Assembly: GCA_024138025.1 (NCBI GenBank)
Contig: JAMXBD010000065.1
Coordinates: forward strand, 1,971,501 to 2,035,500
DNA length: 64,000 bases
Source of the DNA: Combretum micranthum
Taxonomy: Eukaryota > Streptophyta > Magnoliopsida > Myrtales > Combretaceae
Direction of reading: 5' to 3'
Positions within the stretch are counted from its first letter, which is position 1; each line of letters opens with the position of its first letter. Shown piece by piece: positions 21,712 to 33,600 of the stretch. The position numbers and the translations under genes were made by a program. Under the pieces are notes generated by a model. That model searched no databases. It was not told the DNA's origin and was given only the letters and a program-made list of their open reading frames with translations.

Positions 21712-24700
21712 ACGTTTATCAATGGGCTCTTCTAGGCTTAATGGGCTAAAGAATTTTGAAAGTTTGGAAATTTGGGTCTTTGTACATATCATTATAAATT
21801 TTTTTCTTTTTTGTTAAAGTTTTTGTTTTGCAGGAGTCGATATACAAATAACTAACATATCTTGAGGTCTGTTATTTTTTTACAAGATATTTTGCAACAT
21901 ATGTGTGTTGTGTATACATTTTGTAGTGTATATATATTGTGATTTTTTTTTTAATTTTATGTGTATTTAGAGCGGGTCGAACCTGGGCTCATTAGAAACT
22001 AAATCAGAGGGCTATTGTATCGCCTATGGGCTTATGTGATCTTATCACTGCTCGATGGTGATTAGGCTCCTCCAGCCCTGTTTTGATATAATTGATGACC
22101 TGTTCTTATTAGGGGCAGTGAAATTATAAAACGGGGTACCTCTAGAACCTACCATAATTTTTTATTAATTGTATATATTTGTAAATATTTTTGTATGCTT
22201 GTGTGTGCTTGTTGTTTTCATGTAATAAATAAAAAATAATATCATTCACAATAAAAATAAAAATTATTAAAATAAATTCTTTTTAAACTAATGAATAAAT
22301 TATAATTTGTAAATGGTTTCAAATTTGTTGAGTTAAGAAAACAATAAAAAGTATAGGATTAAACAATAAAACTATGTTTGCTTGCATATCTTTGTGTAAA
22401 TATTGGAAATAAACCTCTTTAGATAAAATTTTATGCAAGAATAAACAAATTGGTAATAAGCAAATGGTTTATATTTTATAGAAAACCTTACTGAAAAAAT
22501 AATAAATAAAAGGCATGTAAATGAAAATAAAATAAGTAGGATGAAAAAAATCAATAGTTTCCAATGCGGCATTTTTGTAAATATCTGTCCATTAAATATG
22601 TAAATAAACCCCTTAAAACAAGGTCTTATAAACTAATTAAGTGATTAAATAATGTTTGCTTTATAACTTGCTTATCTTCTTACCAATAAAAAAATAAATA
22701 CAAGTCTAAAACTCCTATTAAATAAAATTTAATACCCCTTCAAGATCACCTTGTAAATATACACCTATATAGTTTTTATTCATATTTATCCATTAATTAT
22801 CCATTAATTAAGGAAAAACAATAAATGTCACAAAATTAAAAAAAGAAAAGAAAAAGAGATTTATGTCTAAAGCTTTTGTAAATAGAATTCAGTAGCCCTT
22901 TTAGGGCCGAGGCCCTTGTAAATACAAGTCTTATAGAATTCAAGTAGAAATTATAACCCTTGTATATTTCAAACCCATTTAGACAAGTTAACTTAAAACC
23001 CTTTGCTCTGTATATAAAAATTATCACATCTTGGTAGTTACTCTTAAAGACAAATCCAACAAAAGCTACTCGTTTGAAAATTAAACTTAAAAAAAAAAAA
23101 TTGATAGAACCCTTTCATTAAAATCTATTTTATTCTTAAAATCTAGCCTCTTTGTAAATAAAAGTTACAATATAGTTTATCTGTTTCATCAAATAGGAAT
23201 CATAGAACAATAACAGTTTCTAGTCAATACCATTGTTATAGACTATCCCACCCTTGTAAATAGGATTTATCTGCCCCTTCTCAATAAAAGTCCAATTTTA
23301 GGCCTTTGCATTAATCATATCACCTTTTTTTGAGAGTTTTTTTTTTCTATAAAATAATTTTGTCTGAAAAAAGATCAAATAAAAAAAAAGAGTTTTTCTA
23401 GAGTAATTTTCAAAACTCCCATCCTTTTGTAAATACTTTCTTCCAAAAAAAAAAAAAAAAGATTACGCTTTTTAATTTTTGGGGCAATTTCAAATCATTT
23501 CCTCCTTTTTAAAAAAATTTCCAAAAAAAGAAAAAAGAGCTAGTAGGTGGGGATTTTCTAAACCCAAAAATTAATTTAGATGGATGGACTTCATTCAATG
23601 CTCAATAGTCATTCACTTGACTCAAGAGGCTGATCTAAACACTCCACATAGTAAAAGAAACCCAAGAAAACCTGCATCTTTGCTCATTTAAATTGTACTC
23701 TCTCACACATTCCTCCCACATGTAAAAAATGCTTAGAGTGAATGAGGGTCCAACCAAGATAAGATCATACTAATACCTAATCCCTCCTACAAGTTAGCCA
23801 AGGCTGGGGCAATTAAAAAACAAAATCATTAATCGATTTAACATAAATTGGGGTAAAGTTTTTAAATAGGGGCATACTTTTAGATGGGGATAAGAGTTGG
23901 CCTGTTCAAGGGCATCTTGAATATTTAAATCCACGAGGCAAGATAGGGGCAATAGCACTCAAAAGAACAATGATTTTTAAGGATTTTGAAATATACATAC
24001 ACATAGGAAAGAATCTTTTAAATGGAATAGTTCAGAATGACAAGAGGCAAACCTGATCCCAAACACTTACCCTAAACACATGAGAGTTGAGTTACAATTA
24101 AATGAGGAAAGTGACTTGTTCTTTCGAGGAGGTCTGCCTTGCATTTGATACGTCAGTCAAAATGATGATAGGCATTCAATTCTTTTGTCCTAAACACTAT
24201 TATCCCTTGCTAACCCATTTGAGCCAATTAAGGAGAAACTTTTCAAATTAAACCCTGTTAAGAACTACCCCACAATAGGGTAAAACGGAGGTTAGGGTAA
24301 TCAATCAAATTGGAGAAAAATGATAAAGTGAGCTGTATTTGCCTTAGTTACACCAATTCATGGGTAATGACTGTGACCGATATGTCATGTTCCATTTGAA
24401 ATGAAGAAGAGTCTTTTACCATACACATACTTGAACATACCCAATCATTTTGGACTTAAATTTATTTTGGGGCAAAATAAAGAAAGTCAAAAGTGATTTT
24501 TTTCAAAAAGCTAGTCAATAAAAAAAAAAGGGAAAAGGAAGAAACAAAAAAAAAAGCAAAAAAAAAAAAAAAAAGGCTAGCCCATACACTATCATAACCC
24601 CTCAGACAAAAAATTTTTAGGTAATATCTGATCTCATAAGCTTATCAAAACCCTTTACAAATTGTAAAATATTCTTCAAACTTCGGGACTATCAATTTCA

Positions 24701-25960
24701 ATGCCACAATACCAATGTTTTTTACATTAGGCTCAAAGTTTCAGAATTCAAAAGTGCCACATACTCATTCACATTCCTCCCAAACAGACTCTTTTGATTA
24801 AAGTAACTGAATTCATCATAAACAACATTTACCCACGAAATTGAGGCAAATACAGCTTAGTTTTTCCAAAGGTTCTTGACTTGTAAACCCGAGATCAGAA
24901 TTGAATTGAATCCATTTTAAAATTTGGCCTTCACATGAGTATCCTTCATTGCTTAGCCATTGACCACAAGCCTACGTTTCAATCTAGAAAAACCTATCTG
25001 ATTGACTTAGAATGTATCACTTTCAAGTTAGACCATAATTTAGGGAATTGAAGTCTTGAGTGCAAACAAGCCATAGGAGAGAGAGACGAAGCCCTTTTAA
25101 ACTGGATGATTTCATTAAAAGTTCTACCCATAAAAAAGTCTTAAGAGTCAAATGAATGAGCCCCTAGATTGATCATAATACTACTTGAATTCCAACAAAT
25201 AGAATGAACACATGAAGAAGCATAGGAAGCCCTAGAGAAGTTTAGTTGCCTCTTTTCTACATGAGATGTGAATGGTTGCCTAAAATGGTATTTGAAGTGT
25301 TGAAACCCCTATAAAATAGGTGATTGGTGATGTTTACAATTTTTCACTCAGAAGGCAAACCTAATTCCAAACTTATTTGAGATGAAAGGTTGGATACGTC
25401 CCTTTTACTAAGGAACTTTACATACCTAAAGCTTTAATACTAAAGTAGGGCAAGTCCTAGATACACCCTTTTAATGAGGAGTTACACTGAAAATACATAC
25501 CGTGTTATTCACCCACCCCCCCACCCCCCCCAATTAAAAATCCAATTTTGAACCTATAATGACCAGATCAAATGACTTTTGGGCAAGTCCACTTTGTGAT
25601 CAAAATTTTTAAAAGGTTACTGAATTTCTCGCTTATTAGGAATCCAATTTCCCAAAAACATTAATAACTTTTTGAATGTTAATGTAAAACAGAGGATTTT
25701 CCAAAAAGGAAAAAAAAATAGAGAGAATATGATTTCCATGCACTTCATCTATCTTCAAAAATGTTTTAAAAGAATGAGCACTTTTGTCATCCTATGTTAA
25801 TTTTGAAAAGCCCTAGTTATTTTCTATAAGCATCATGGAACCATAGTTATCCTAAGTTGTAGGAGCTTCGGTATTCTCTTTGCATTTCGAACCCTAATAT
25901 TCTTGTCTTAGGAACCTTGGTATTCTAAAAAGTTTTCTCATCCCTTTGGGGAGCAAAGTT
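21712..25960 (+). other. Internal non-coding region of the Ogre-like element
   Basis: After a leader to about 22160, the region is AT-rich with an irregular recurrence of '(c)ccttgtaaata' between about 22400 and 23280. From 23560 to 25700 there are scattered short repeats. One is an inverted pair built on 'gctgtatttgcc' (about 24331) and 'ggcaaatacagc' (about 24844). No retroviral protein motif is seen on either strand. A C-rich run lies at about 25513-25530. It reads like expanded 3' UTR sequence with the coding part missing. Confidence 0.6.
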
Positions 25961-25964
25961 TTTA

Positions 25965-26930
25965 AAAAATCCTTGTTTATCATGGTGATATTTTCAAAAC
26001 CCTTGTTCATCAAGGTGACCAAAATATCTGTTTATCAGGGTGACCTTATAAAAAATTATTGTTTATCAAGATGACCCAAAATCCATGTTTATTAAGGTAA
26101 CCTTTTCAAAAACCCTTATTTATCAAGGTGACAAAAAGTCTTTGTTTATCAAGGTGATCTTTTCAAAATCCTTTGGCTATCAAGGTGATCAAAATCCCCA
26201 GTTATTAGGGTGACCCTTTCAAAAATCCTTGGCTATCAAGGTGATCAAAATCCTTGTTTATCAAGGTGACCAAAACCCTTGTTTATCAAGGTAACAAAAA
26301 AATCCTTGGTTATTAAGGTAACCCAAATCTTTGAAGATGACTAAAACCCTTGTTTATCAGGATGACCAAAAAATATTTGTTTATCAAGATGACAAAAAAC
26401 TCTTAGCTATCAAGGTGACCAAAATCCCTATTTATCGAGGTGAATTTTTCAAAAGACCATTGTTTATCAAGGTGACCAAAAAATCCTTAGCTATGTAGGT
26501 GACAAAAACCCTTGTTTATTAAGGTGACAAAAAAAAAATCCTTATTTATCGATGTAACAAAAAACCCTTGGCTATCAAGGTGACCAAAATCCCTATTTAT
26601 CAAGGTGACCTTTTCAAAAAACCCTTGTTTATCAAGGTAACAAAAAAATCTTTGGCTATCAAAGTGACAAAAAACCCTTGTTTATCAAGGTAACCAAAAA
26701 ATTCCTTAGCTATCAAGGCGATCAAAAACCCTTGTTTATCAAGGTGACCAAAATCTATGTTTATCAGGGTGACATTTTCAAAATCATTGTTTATCAAGGT
26801 GACCAAAATCCCTGCCTATCAAGGTGACCTTTTCAAAAACCCTTGTTTATCAAGGTGACCATTTCAAAAATTCCTGACTATCAAGTTGGCCATTCTCAAA
26901 ATCCTTACTTGTCATGGTCAAGTTTTGTAG
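25965..26930 (+). repeat. Minisatellite of ~35 hairpin-bearing units
   Basis: About 35 diverged units of 24-30 bases follow one another. A typical unit is CCTTGTTTATCAAGGTGACC plus an A-rich spacer that is either 'aaaat' or 'ttttcaaaa'. Each unit has a built-in hairpin: CCTTG pairs with CAAGG around TTTAT. Two unit types (TTTATC and GGCTATC cores) alternate in places, hinting at a higher-order repeat. The array ends about 100 bases before the 3' LTR. The 68-codon minus ORF over it is only a translation of the repeat. Confidence 0.85.
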
Positions 26931-27012
26931 TTTAATTTGCTAAGTTTAGGTCTTGGGCAAAAATGGTGTCTTTTTTAGTTTTTGTAATGGAGTTTTGTTC
27001 AAACTCTACCAG

Positions 27013-27028
27013 AAAGAGGGGCAGCTGT
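27013..27028 (+). other. Polypurine tract of the Ogre-like element
   Basis: The sequence 'aaagaggggcagctgt' stands immediately before the TGACACCTCA that opens the 3' LTR at 27029. A purine-rich tract touching the 3' LTR is where plus-strand DNA synthesis starts in LTR retrotransposons. Confidence 0.7.
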
Positions 27029-28736
27029 TGACACCTCATTTTTGCCCTACTTTTAAAAATAAAAATACAAAAAAATGAAAAATTCAAAAAAATCATAACA
27101 ATTGTAAAAAATAGAAAATATAATAAAAATTGAAAATTATTAAAAAAATACAAATATATATATATATTAGTTTAGTTTAAAAAAATCAATTAACAAAAAA
27201 GATTAAAAAAATTATAAAGTTGAAAAAGAACATAAAAATTTGAAATTCGAAAAAAAAAAATCATCTTTTTAGTAAATAAGCTTTTTAGAATTCAGATACA
27301 AATTGGAAAAGAAAAAAAATATAAAAATATTAGTTTTATATTATTTTGGGCCTCATTTGGAAATTAAATTGTACCTTTGGACCTATATATAATTTGGCCT
27401 GGTTTAGTTGAAATCACACTTGGCCTAAGCATTTTAGTTTAACAAAAATTTAAATGGCCAAATAGTCAAAAAAAGGAACTCGGCTTAGCATGGGAGGGTC
27501 TGTACGCGCACAGGAGAAGCCGGAGTGCGAACCCAGCTAAAGACATAGGAAATTTTCTTCCTTTGGCATGTGAGTCAGACAAAAAGGCGTGTGGTGGGCT
27601 CATAGGGGCATGGACCTTACGCGCATCATCCTCTTCCTTGAACCCGCGCACAAATACTCCATGGAAGCTAAAGTTGAGCTTTAAAACACAAAAGGAGCCT
27701 ATTTTTAACTCGTTTCGATTATGTTTGGTGCGAATTTGGACTTTAAAAGTACAATGATGAATCAAATATCCAAAAATTAGAAAGTCTTTTAGACTCCTTC
27801 TTCCTTGATGCTTCACGTTCCGTAATGGGCATTAATGGCCATATTGAACTCAACCGCCACGAGCAGCCCTCAAACAACAACTATCCTATCTCTCTTCATC
27901 AACCTCTCTTTTTAAACTAATGCAAACATACAGTAGCCCCCTGCCTTCTCCGACCTTTGAGCTTTGAAACCGTTGGCCATTAATGGCCGTATTCAAGCTT
28001 CATAACGGCCATTAATGGCCGTCGTTCGTCCCTCCACCTTCCCCAGCCTCTATAAAAAGGCAACCCCAATCTCATCCAGAGTCCAAGCTAAAGAAGTTCC
28101 AAAAAAGAAAAAAAACTAGATCCTCTCTTTTTAAAACCCAGATCTAAAAATCTCCGATCTCCGCCATCTCCAAGCCCCTTTCACACTGTCAAAATTGTTT
28201 TCGCAAACCACCACTCCAGCCGCCTCAGGCCACCACTCCAACCGCTTCAATCATTACCATTCGAGCCGCTTCAATCACCACTCCAGTTGCTTCAACCACC
28301 GCCACCAGCCGCTTCAACCACCGCATGTCCCAGTCCTCGACAGAGCCGATCTGCCTCATCTGACAAGGTTTCGATAATTATTATTATTGTTATTGTTATT
28401 GTTGTTGGTTTTTTTTTTTTCTATAAGATATATTAATATAATATATAAAAAGAAAAAAAACAAAAAAAATAAGAAATAAAGAAATGAATAGAAAACAAAT
28501 ATATAAATATAGTAATAATCAAAAAAATAAAAAAAAAATATGTGTAGATACTTGAGATGCATGCAACAATTATTATTATATGATATCATATTTGAGTAAA
28601 AAAAGTATTTAAATACAATTAGTAAATAAATTTTAAATTAGATTATAAAAACCAACAAAATATATGTGTGAGTATGGTTATATATTGTGTGACATATTCC
28701 TGATGATGATATAAATAAATAAAATTTTAGGGTATA
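27029..28736 (+). repeat. Partial 3' LTR of the Ogre-like element
   Basis: It repeats 19006 to about 20631 with many small differences: TGACACCTCATTTTTGCC start, tRNA-like boxes, palindromes, TATA at 28051, and CT-rich leader with one more 'ccactccag' type unit than the 5' copy. Similarity stops at 'ttttagggtata' (28736). The last ~1.06 kb of the LTR is missing, replaced by an unrelated retrotransposon. Divergence of the pair indicates an old insertion. Confidence 0.85.
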
Positions 28737-28739
28737 CTT

Positions 28740-28903
28740 CTTCAGCATATGATATAGGCCAGCTTAGGCTGGATATCTAGGATTTGAAGAAGAAAAATCA
28801 GGAGCTTAAAGACAGACAAAGTAAAGAGAATAAGAAGAATAAGAAGTTCAGGAAGATGATCTTTGATGCAGTGAAGACTGCAATCTGCTGCTTGAATCCA
28901 TAG
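28740..28903 (+). pseudogene. Lysine-rich, coiled-coil-like retrotransposon ORF tail
   Basis: One plus-strand frame reads LRLDI, a stop, then KKKNQELKDRQSKENKKNKK and FRKMIFDAVKTAICCLNP followed by a stop. The charged heptad-like stretch suggests a short coiled coil. I take it to be the C-terminus of a gag- or env-like ORF of the Tat/Athila-type element because it precedes that element's 3' non-coding part. The family assignment is uncertain, no catalytic motif is present, and the frame has an internal stop. Confidence 0.35.
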
Positions 28904-30640
28904 AAAGGAGTTGAGATGACTTATGAGACTTTTACTAAGTCTAGGCATAACTCAGAGTGTACTGCTAGACTTAGCACAGAGCACACTCCTACAGCTAACC
29001 CAAGAGAAACCCACAAAGTTAGCCCATAGCACACCAGCAGATCTAGTCTGGGGCCAGAGAGCTAGAGACCCTACTAGCTCTCATTTGTTTTTAATTGATT
29101 CTTATTTTCATATTGGCCTGTATTTATTATGAGCACCCAAGTACCTATAGGTAGGCTTACTCTGATTTGTACTTATTCTAGTAGATATCTCTTTATTATT
29201 ATTTTTTTTTTTGCTTTTATTTTCTTTTTGTTTTTCTTTTGGAGTGATTACAAAGCAAAAAACAAAGCAAAACTCTCTCTTGCACTACATTTTGATGACT
29301 TTGAAAAGAATGACATTAGGAAAGTACCAATTTCCTTTTCTTGCACTTTTTATTCCTTTCCATAAATGAAAATTGATGAGAAACAATTAGGACACTGTTT
29401 AATTAAGTGCGGTGGAAGGGATAATTGATGGAGAATGAATGATCTGAATGAAGTTGTGAAGTTGATCTGGATGTTTGAATTGTTGTGTTTGAATTTCTAT
29501 TATATATAGGACATCTGTAGGATTGATTTGAGTGAAATAACTAACCATCTTGAATTTTTGGTCTTAGGGCAAATTATGGCAAAATTCTACCAAATTTTTT
29601 TAGAAATCTCTTGAAATTTAGAGATAGTACAAAGTATTGATTGATAGCATTTGATTAAACAAAGAAACAATATAAATAACTTGCTAAAGTATCTTACTCA
29701 CCTGCTATTGTGATTGGTTTATTTAGTTGAAATTGAGTTGCAAGATCCTTAAGGAAGAAGTTTACTTTATTTTTAACTTTAGAATTGGAAATTTGAGAGT
29801 CGGTCCGGTCGAGTCCTTTTGTGAAAAATAAACATGTTTACTTCTAAATAATTTTAGTTTGTATATACTCTTTGAGTTGTATTTATAACTTTATAACACT
29901 TAGTAAAAGAAGCAAATGAAACTTTTAACTTAGTGATCCTTTATAAAAATAAGTCTTAGATTTGTTTTTGCATTCAAAAAGAAAGAAACAAACATAACCT
30001 TTACTCTTTTGACTTAAAAGTTTGAGTCATGAGTATCTAAACTTGAATGTTAAAGTGAGGAAGAGTTCTTAGGGGTATTTTGAAACCTGGTCACTTGGGT
30101 GATGAATCTGGGATGTACCAACTCAATGAACTAACTATGATGAGAAGGGAGGAAAGGCAAAAGTTCAATTTTTGAACTTTGGAAAACAAAAAGATGGAGG
30201 CAAAAACCTCCCAAAAAGAAAATAAATGCTTGTATGAAAAAGAAAAGAAAAATGAATGCAAAGATTCAAATGAAAGGAGACTTATAATAAAGAAGGAGAA
30301 AATCTAAGGAAAAAGTAGATACCACATGCTTTCATTTGGTATTACTAAGAGTATATATAAGCTAAAAGTCCAGTGAAGTCCAAATGAGTATTTTTCCTTA
30401 ATGGACCGTGTATCTGCTTTTGAATAGAATGTTCTTTTGTTAAAAACTGAGATTAAAACTTGTTTTGTCTGAATTAGCTCCTTAATTTTGATTAAAGTAC
30501 TCTAATTATAAGAAACTAGTGTGGTTAGAGCAATAGGTACAAGAAAAGCAAGTTAAAAGAAAAGAATTGATGCTTAAATTAGAATAATTATACTATCTAT
30601 AACAGATTTCAAGAGTTTTGTTTTTAATTATTTTGCTTGA

Positions 30641-30670
30641 AGACAAGCAAAAGTTTAAGTGTGGGGGAGT
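30641..30670 (+). other. Polypurine tract region before the Tat/Athila-like 3' LTR
   Basis: 'agcaaaagtttaagtgtggg' then 'ggagt' runs up to the TGATAAGATC at 30671. The G-run directly before the LTR is the family-typical plus-strand primer. Confidence 0.65.
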
Positions 30671-33600
30671 TGATAAGATCATATTTTACACAACTTTTAT
30701 TAAGCAATTAGTGATTAATTTGTCTTGAATTTTATAAAAATTCCTAGAATGGGTACTTAGATTGGTTAAATCATGTTTCAGGTCTAAATGGAACAAAGGA
30801 AAGCAAAATAAAGAAGTTTGAGATGAAATTGAAGAAACTCAGGGGGTACGCCGGCTTTTCTAGATTCTAAGCCGCCGGCGTACAACCGGCCTAGAGGTCA
30901 ACACTGCCTCTGTAACACCTTGAATTATACGTCTATTTAATTTTTAGTAATTGTTAAATTAGATAGTAATGTCTGGCGGAAATTTTAGAAAATGTCCGAA
31001 AAACCATCCCTGCTTTTCGTCAATTTAAATATTAGTAATTACCAATATGGATAATAAAAGACTTAATTAAAATAAAAATATAAGCATAAACTATACCTAT
31101 ATCAAAGAAAAATTTTCCATAAGATATAACAACAATAATATGATTAATATATAAACTAAAAACCAATAAAGATAAGTAAAATAATAAATTAGATCCCAAA
31201 ATAATTCAAAAGATACAAACAAAAGATAAACACTATAAATTTATAATAGTAGAATATAAATAAAGTCAAATTAAAGACAATTTAATTATTAACAGGTCAT
31301 AAAATACCAAAGCACTAATAATTTAAATCCTTAAAGGATAAATTATAATTTGCAATATATATATTAAAGCTGAAAAATAAAAGTCTTAAATTAAAAATTT
31401 TAAGTATACCGTAATGTTCAGAATATTTAATATAATAGGTACATAAATTTTCATCTAAAAATAATAACGAATCAATATTTATTATACGTATTAATTAGAA
31501 CCCGAAAAATTAAAATTGCCCCACAATTTCTAGCTTGCTGTCCATGCCAATTTCCCTTATAACTTCTCCAATTCTCTCTCTCTCTCCCCTTATCTCTCTC
31601 TCTCTCTCTCTCTCTCTCTGGGGAAAGTCTTCACAGAAGACTTTGAAAAAAAAAAAACAACGAAATGACAGCAATCCTCCGAGAAAGAGAAAAGAAAAAA
31701 AAAGAAAAAAATAAAATAATGAAAAAAAAATTTAAAAGCTCCTCCGATCTTCAAAAGCCCGTATCTTTCACATACGACAACCGATTCCAATTCTGGAAGT
31801 GATATTGTGATCGTGGTGATACACTCTTCAATTCAAGACTACACAAGGTAAGGTTTTGACTACTCTAAAATTTCGCTATTATGATCTTGAACGTAGAGTT
31901 TTTCATAATATTATGAGTTTTATATTAGTTTTTACTATAAATATACATATTTACATGTGTATATAGTAATAATAGTATAAAATTATATCATATTAGTATG
32001 TGTATTTAGACCAGTTGATATTACATTTTGCTTATCAAATAGATAATAAATTGATAAATAAAAACGCTAGATGGTAGAAAATTAATTATAATATTAGATA
32101 ATTAATTTCTAGAATCCATTTATTAGTAATACATAGAAATTATAGAGATAAATCGCTAGGGTTGAAGTATACCCGATGGAATCAATAACTGATCAAAATC
32201 TTCTAATATAAAGCCCAAATTAAAATTCTGATTTCACAAACATGAAGGTTATAATATTTTAACCCTATATAGACTAAAACCCGAGTTTACCCTATTAGAT
32301 CTGGAAACTCTAATCGCGTAGGTGATAAACCTAAATCTATCCGATCTCGTAAACTTTAGATTTTAGTTTTCAACCCGAATACAATGTAAGAAAAATATAG
32401 AACCCTAACCATTAAGATATCTTTAGTATAATACTCAAAATTTCTCAAAACACTAAAAGTTAAGCGTGCTCATGACCTATGATGGGTGATCTCTTGGGAA
32501 ATGAATAGTAAATTTCCAAAACGAGTGATATCTCGATAAATATAGTTCCAAGACAATAACTACTAGTTTAGAATTGAATTATAGATCTTTAAAATATATC
32601 AGTTAGCAAATGATAATTTAAAGATAAATTGTTAAGATTGAGATATACTTGTTAAAACTAGATATTAGGTCTAATTTACATAAATAAAACTTAAATTAAG
32701 ATTTTAATATCAAGTAAACTAAAACAAAAATATTCTTAACTTATATATGAAGTAAAACTTAACTAAAGAAACAATTAGAATTAAGTAAAATAAACCTATA
32801 GCATAGTTTTGGCATTTAAAAAGAATAGAGATATTCTGTGGCAAGTTTAAATAATTTAAATTACACACAATATATATTCATGAGTATAAATAGTACCAAA
32901 GAGGAAAAATAAAATCTTAGAAAACCTTAGGCCCCTTTGATGAAAGTTTTGGCCTCATAAGAAAACTTAAGAAAATTTTACTTGAATTTGATAAATGAAA
33001 GATATTTGATCATTAAATCAATAGGAAGATTGACTATGTAATTAAACTTTTGTATATTACCCTATATACAAACATGAGTTTCATATCATACGTAGAAATA
33101 GGATTTTGATACATAAACTTGATACGATTTAAGTATTATATAGATAAAAGATAATTTAGCTTAAATCTATTAGATAAACTCAATAACAAGCCTATATAGA
33201 CATATGAAGATTTCGACACATATAAAAGAATAAGATTCCTAAAACAAAACTCAAGTAATTCATTTACAAATTAGAAAATCAAGATGATATAGATTGTAAT
33301 TGAGAAATTAAACTAAAGAAATAATCTTCGACCCATATAGGATTATAAGGATATAAAGTGTGGATCGATGAAAGTCATAAATAGTAGTTGATACAATGAA
33401 ATTAACTAAAGTTACATAAACTAAGATCAAGACAAGCAAAATGAAAATAAATATAAATATATATGCTTTAACTAAAAAGTTGAGTAATGGACTTAAATTA
33501 AGTATAATCACTAATACTTTATGAAATAAACATTTACAAGGAATTGAACTTGAAAGAATAATTAAGAATACAAAACAAGAAACCTAGGCATCATTATGAT

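Larger units (their letters stand above)
19006..28736 (+). mobile_element. Non-autonomous Ogre/Tat-like Ty3/gypsy element, 3' LTR truncated
   Basis: Two long direct repeats (19006-21690 complete; 27029-28736 partial) bracket 5.3 kb of internal DNA. The 5' LTR begins TGACACCTCA and ends GCTCGACA. A primer-binding-like motif follows at once, and a purine-rich tract precedes the 3' LTR. LTR length, the primer motif and tandem repeats just before the 3' LTR fit the Ogre branch of plant Tat elements. I found no gag, protease, reverse transcriptase, RNase H or integrase motif inside, so it depends on a helper, or lost its coding part by deletion. The 3' LTR breaks off at 28736, where a different element starts. 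Confidence 0.8.

Noticed and set aside
26600..26806. 68-codon minus-strand ORF with repeating residues
   Set aside because: It is a translation of the hairpin minisatellite; the repeat, not a protein, explains it.
25965..26930. CRISPR-like array of short repeats
   Set aside because: Units are directly adjacent with no unique spacers, and the context is a plant retrotransposon.
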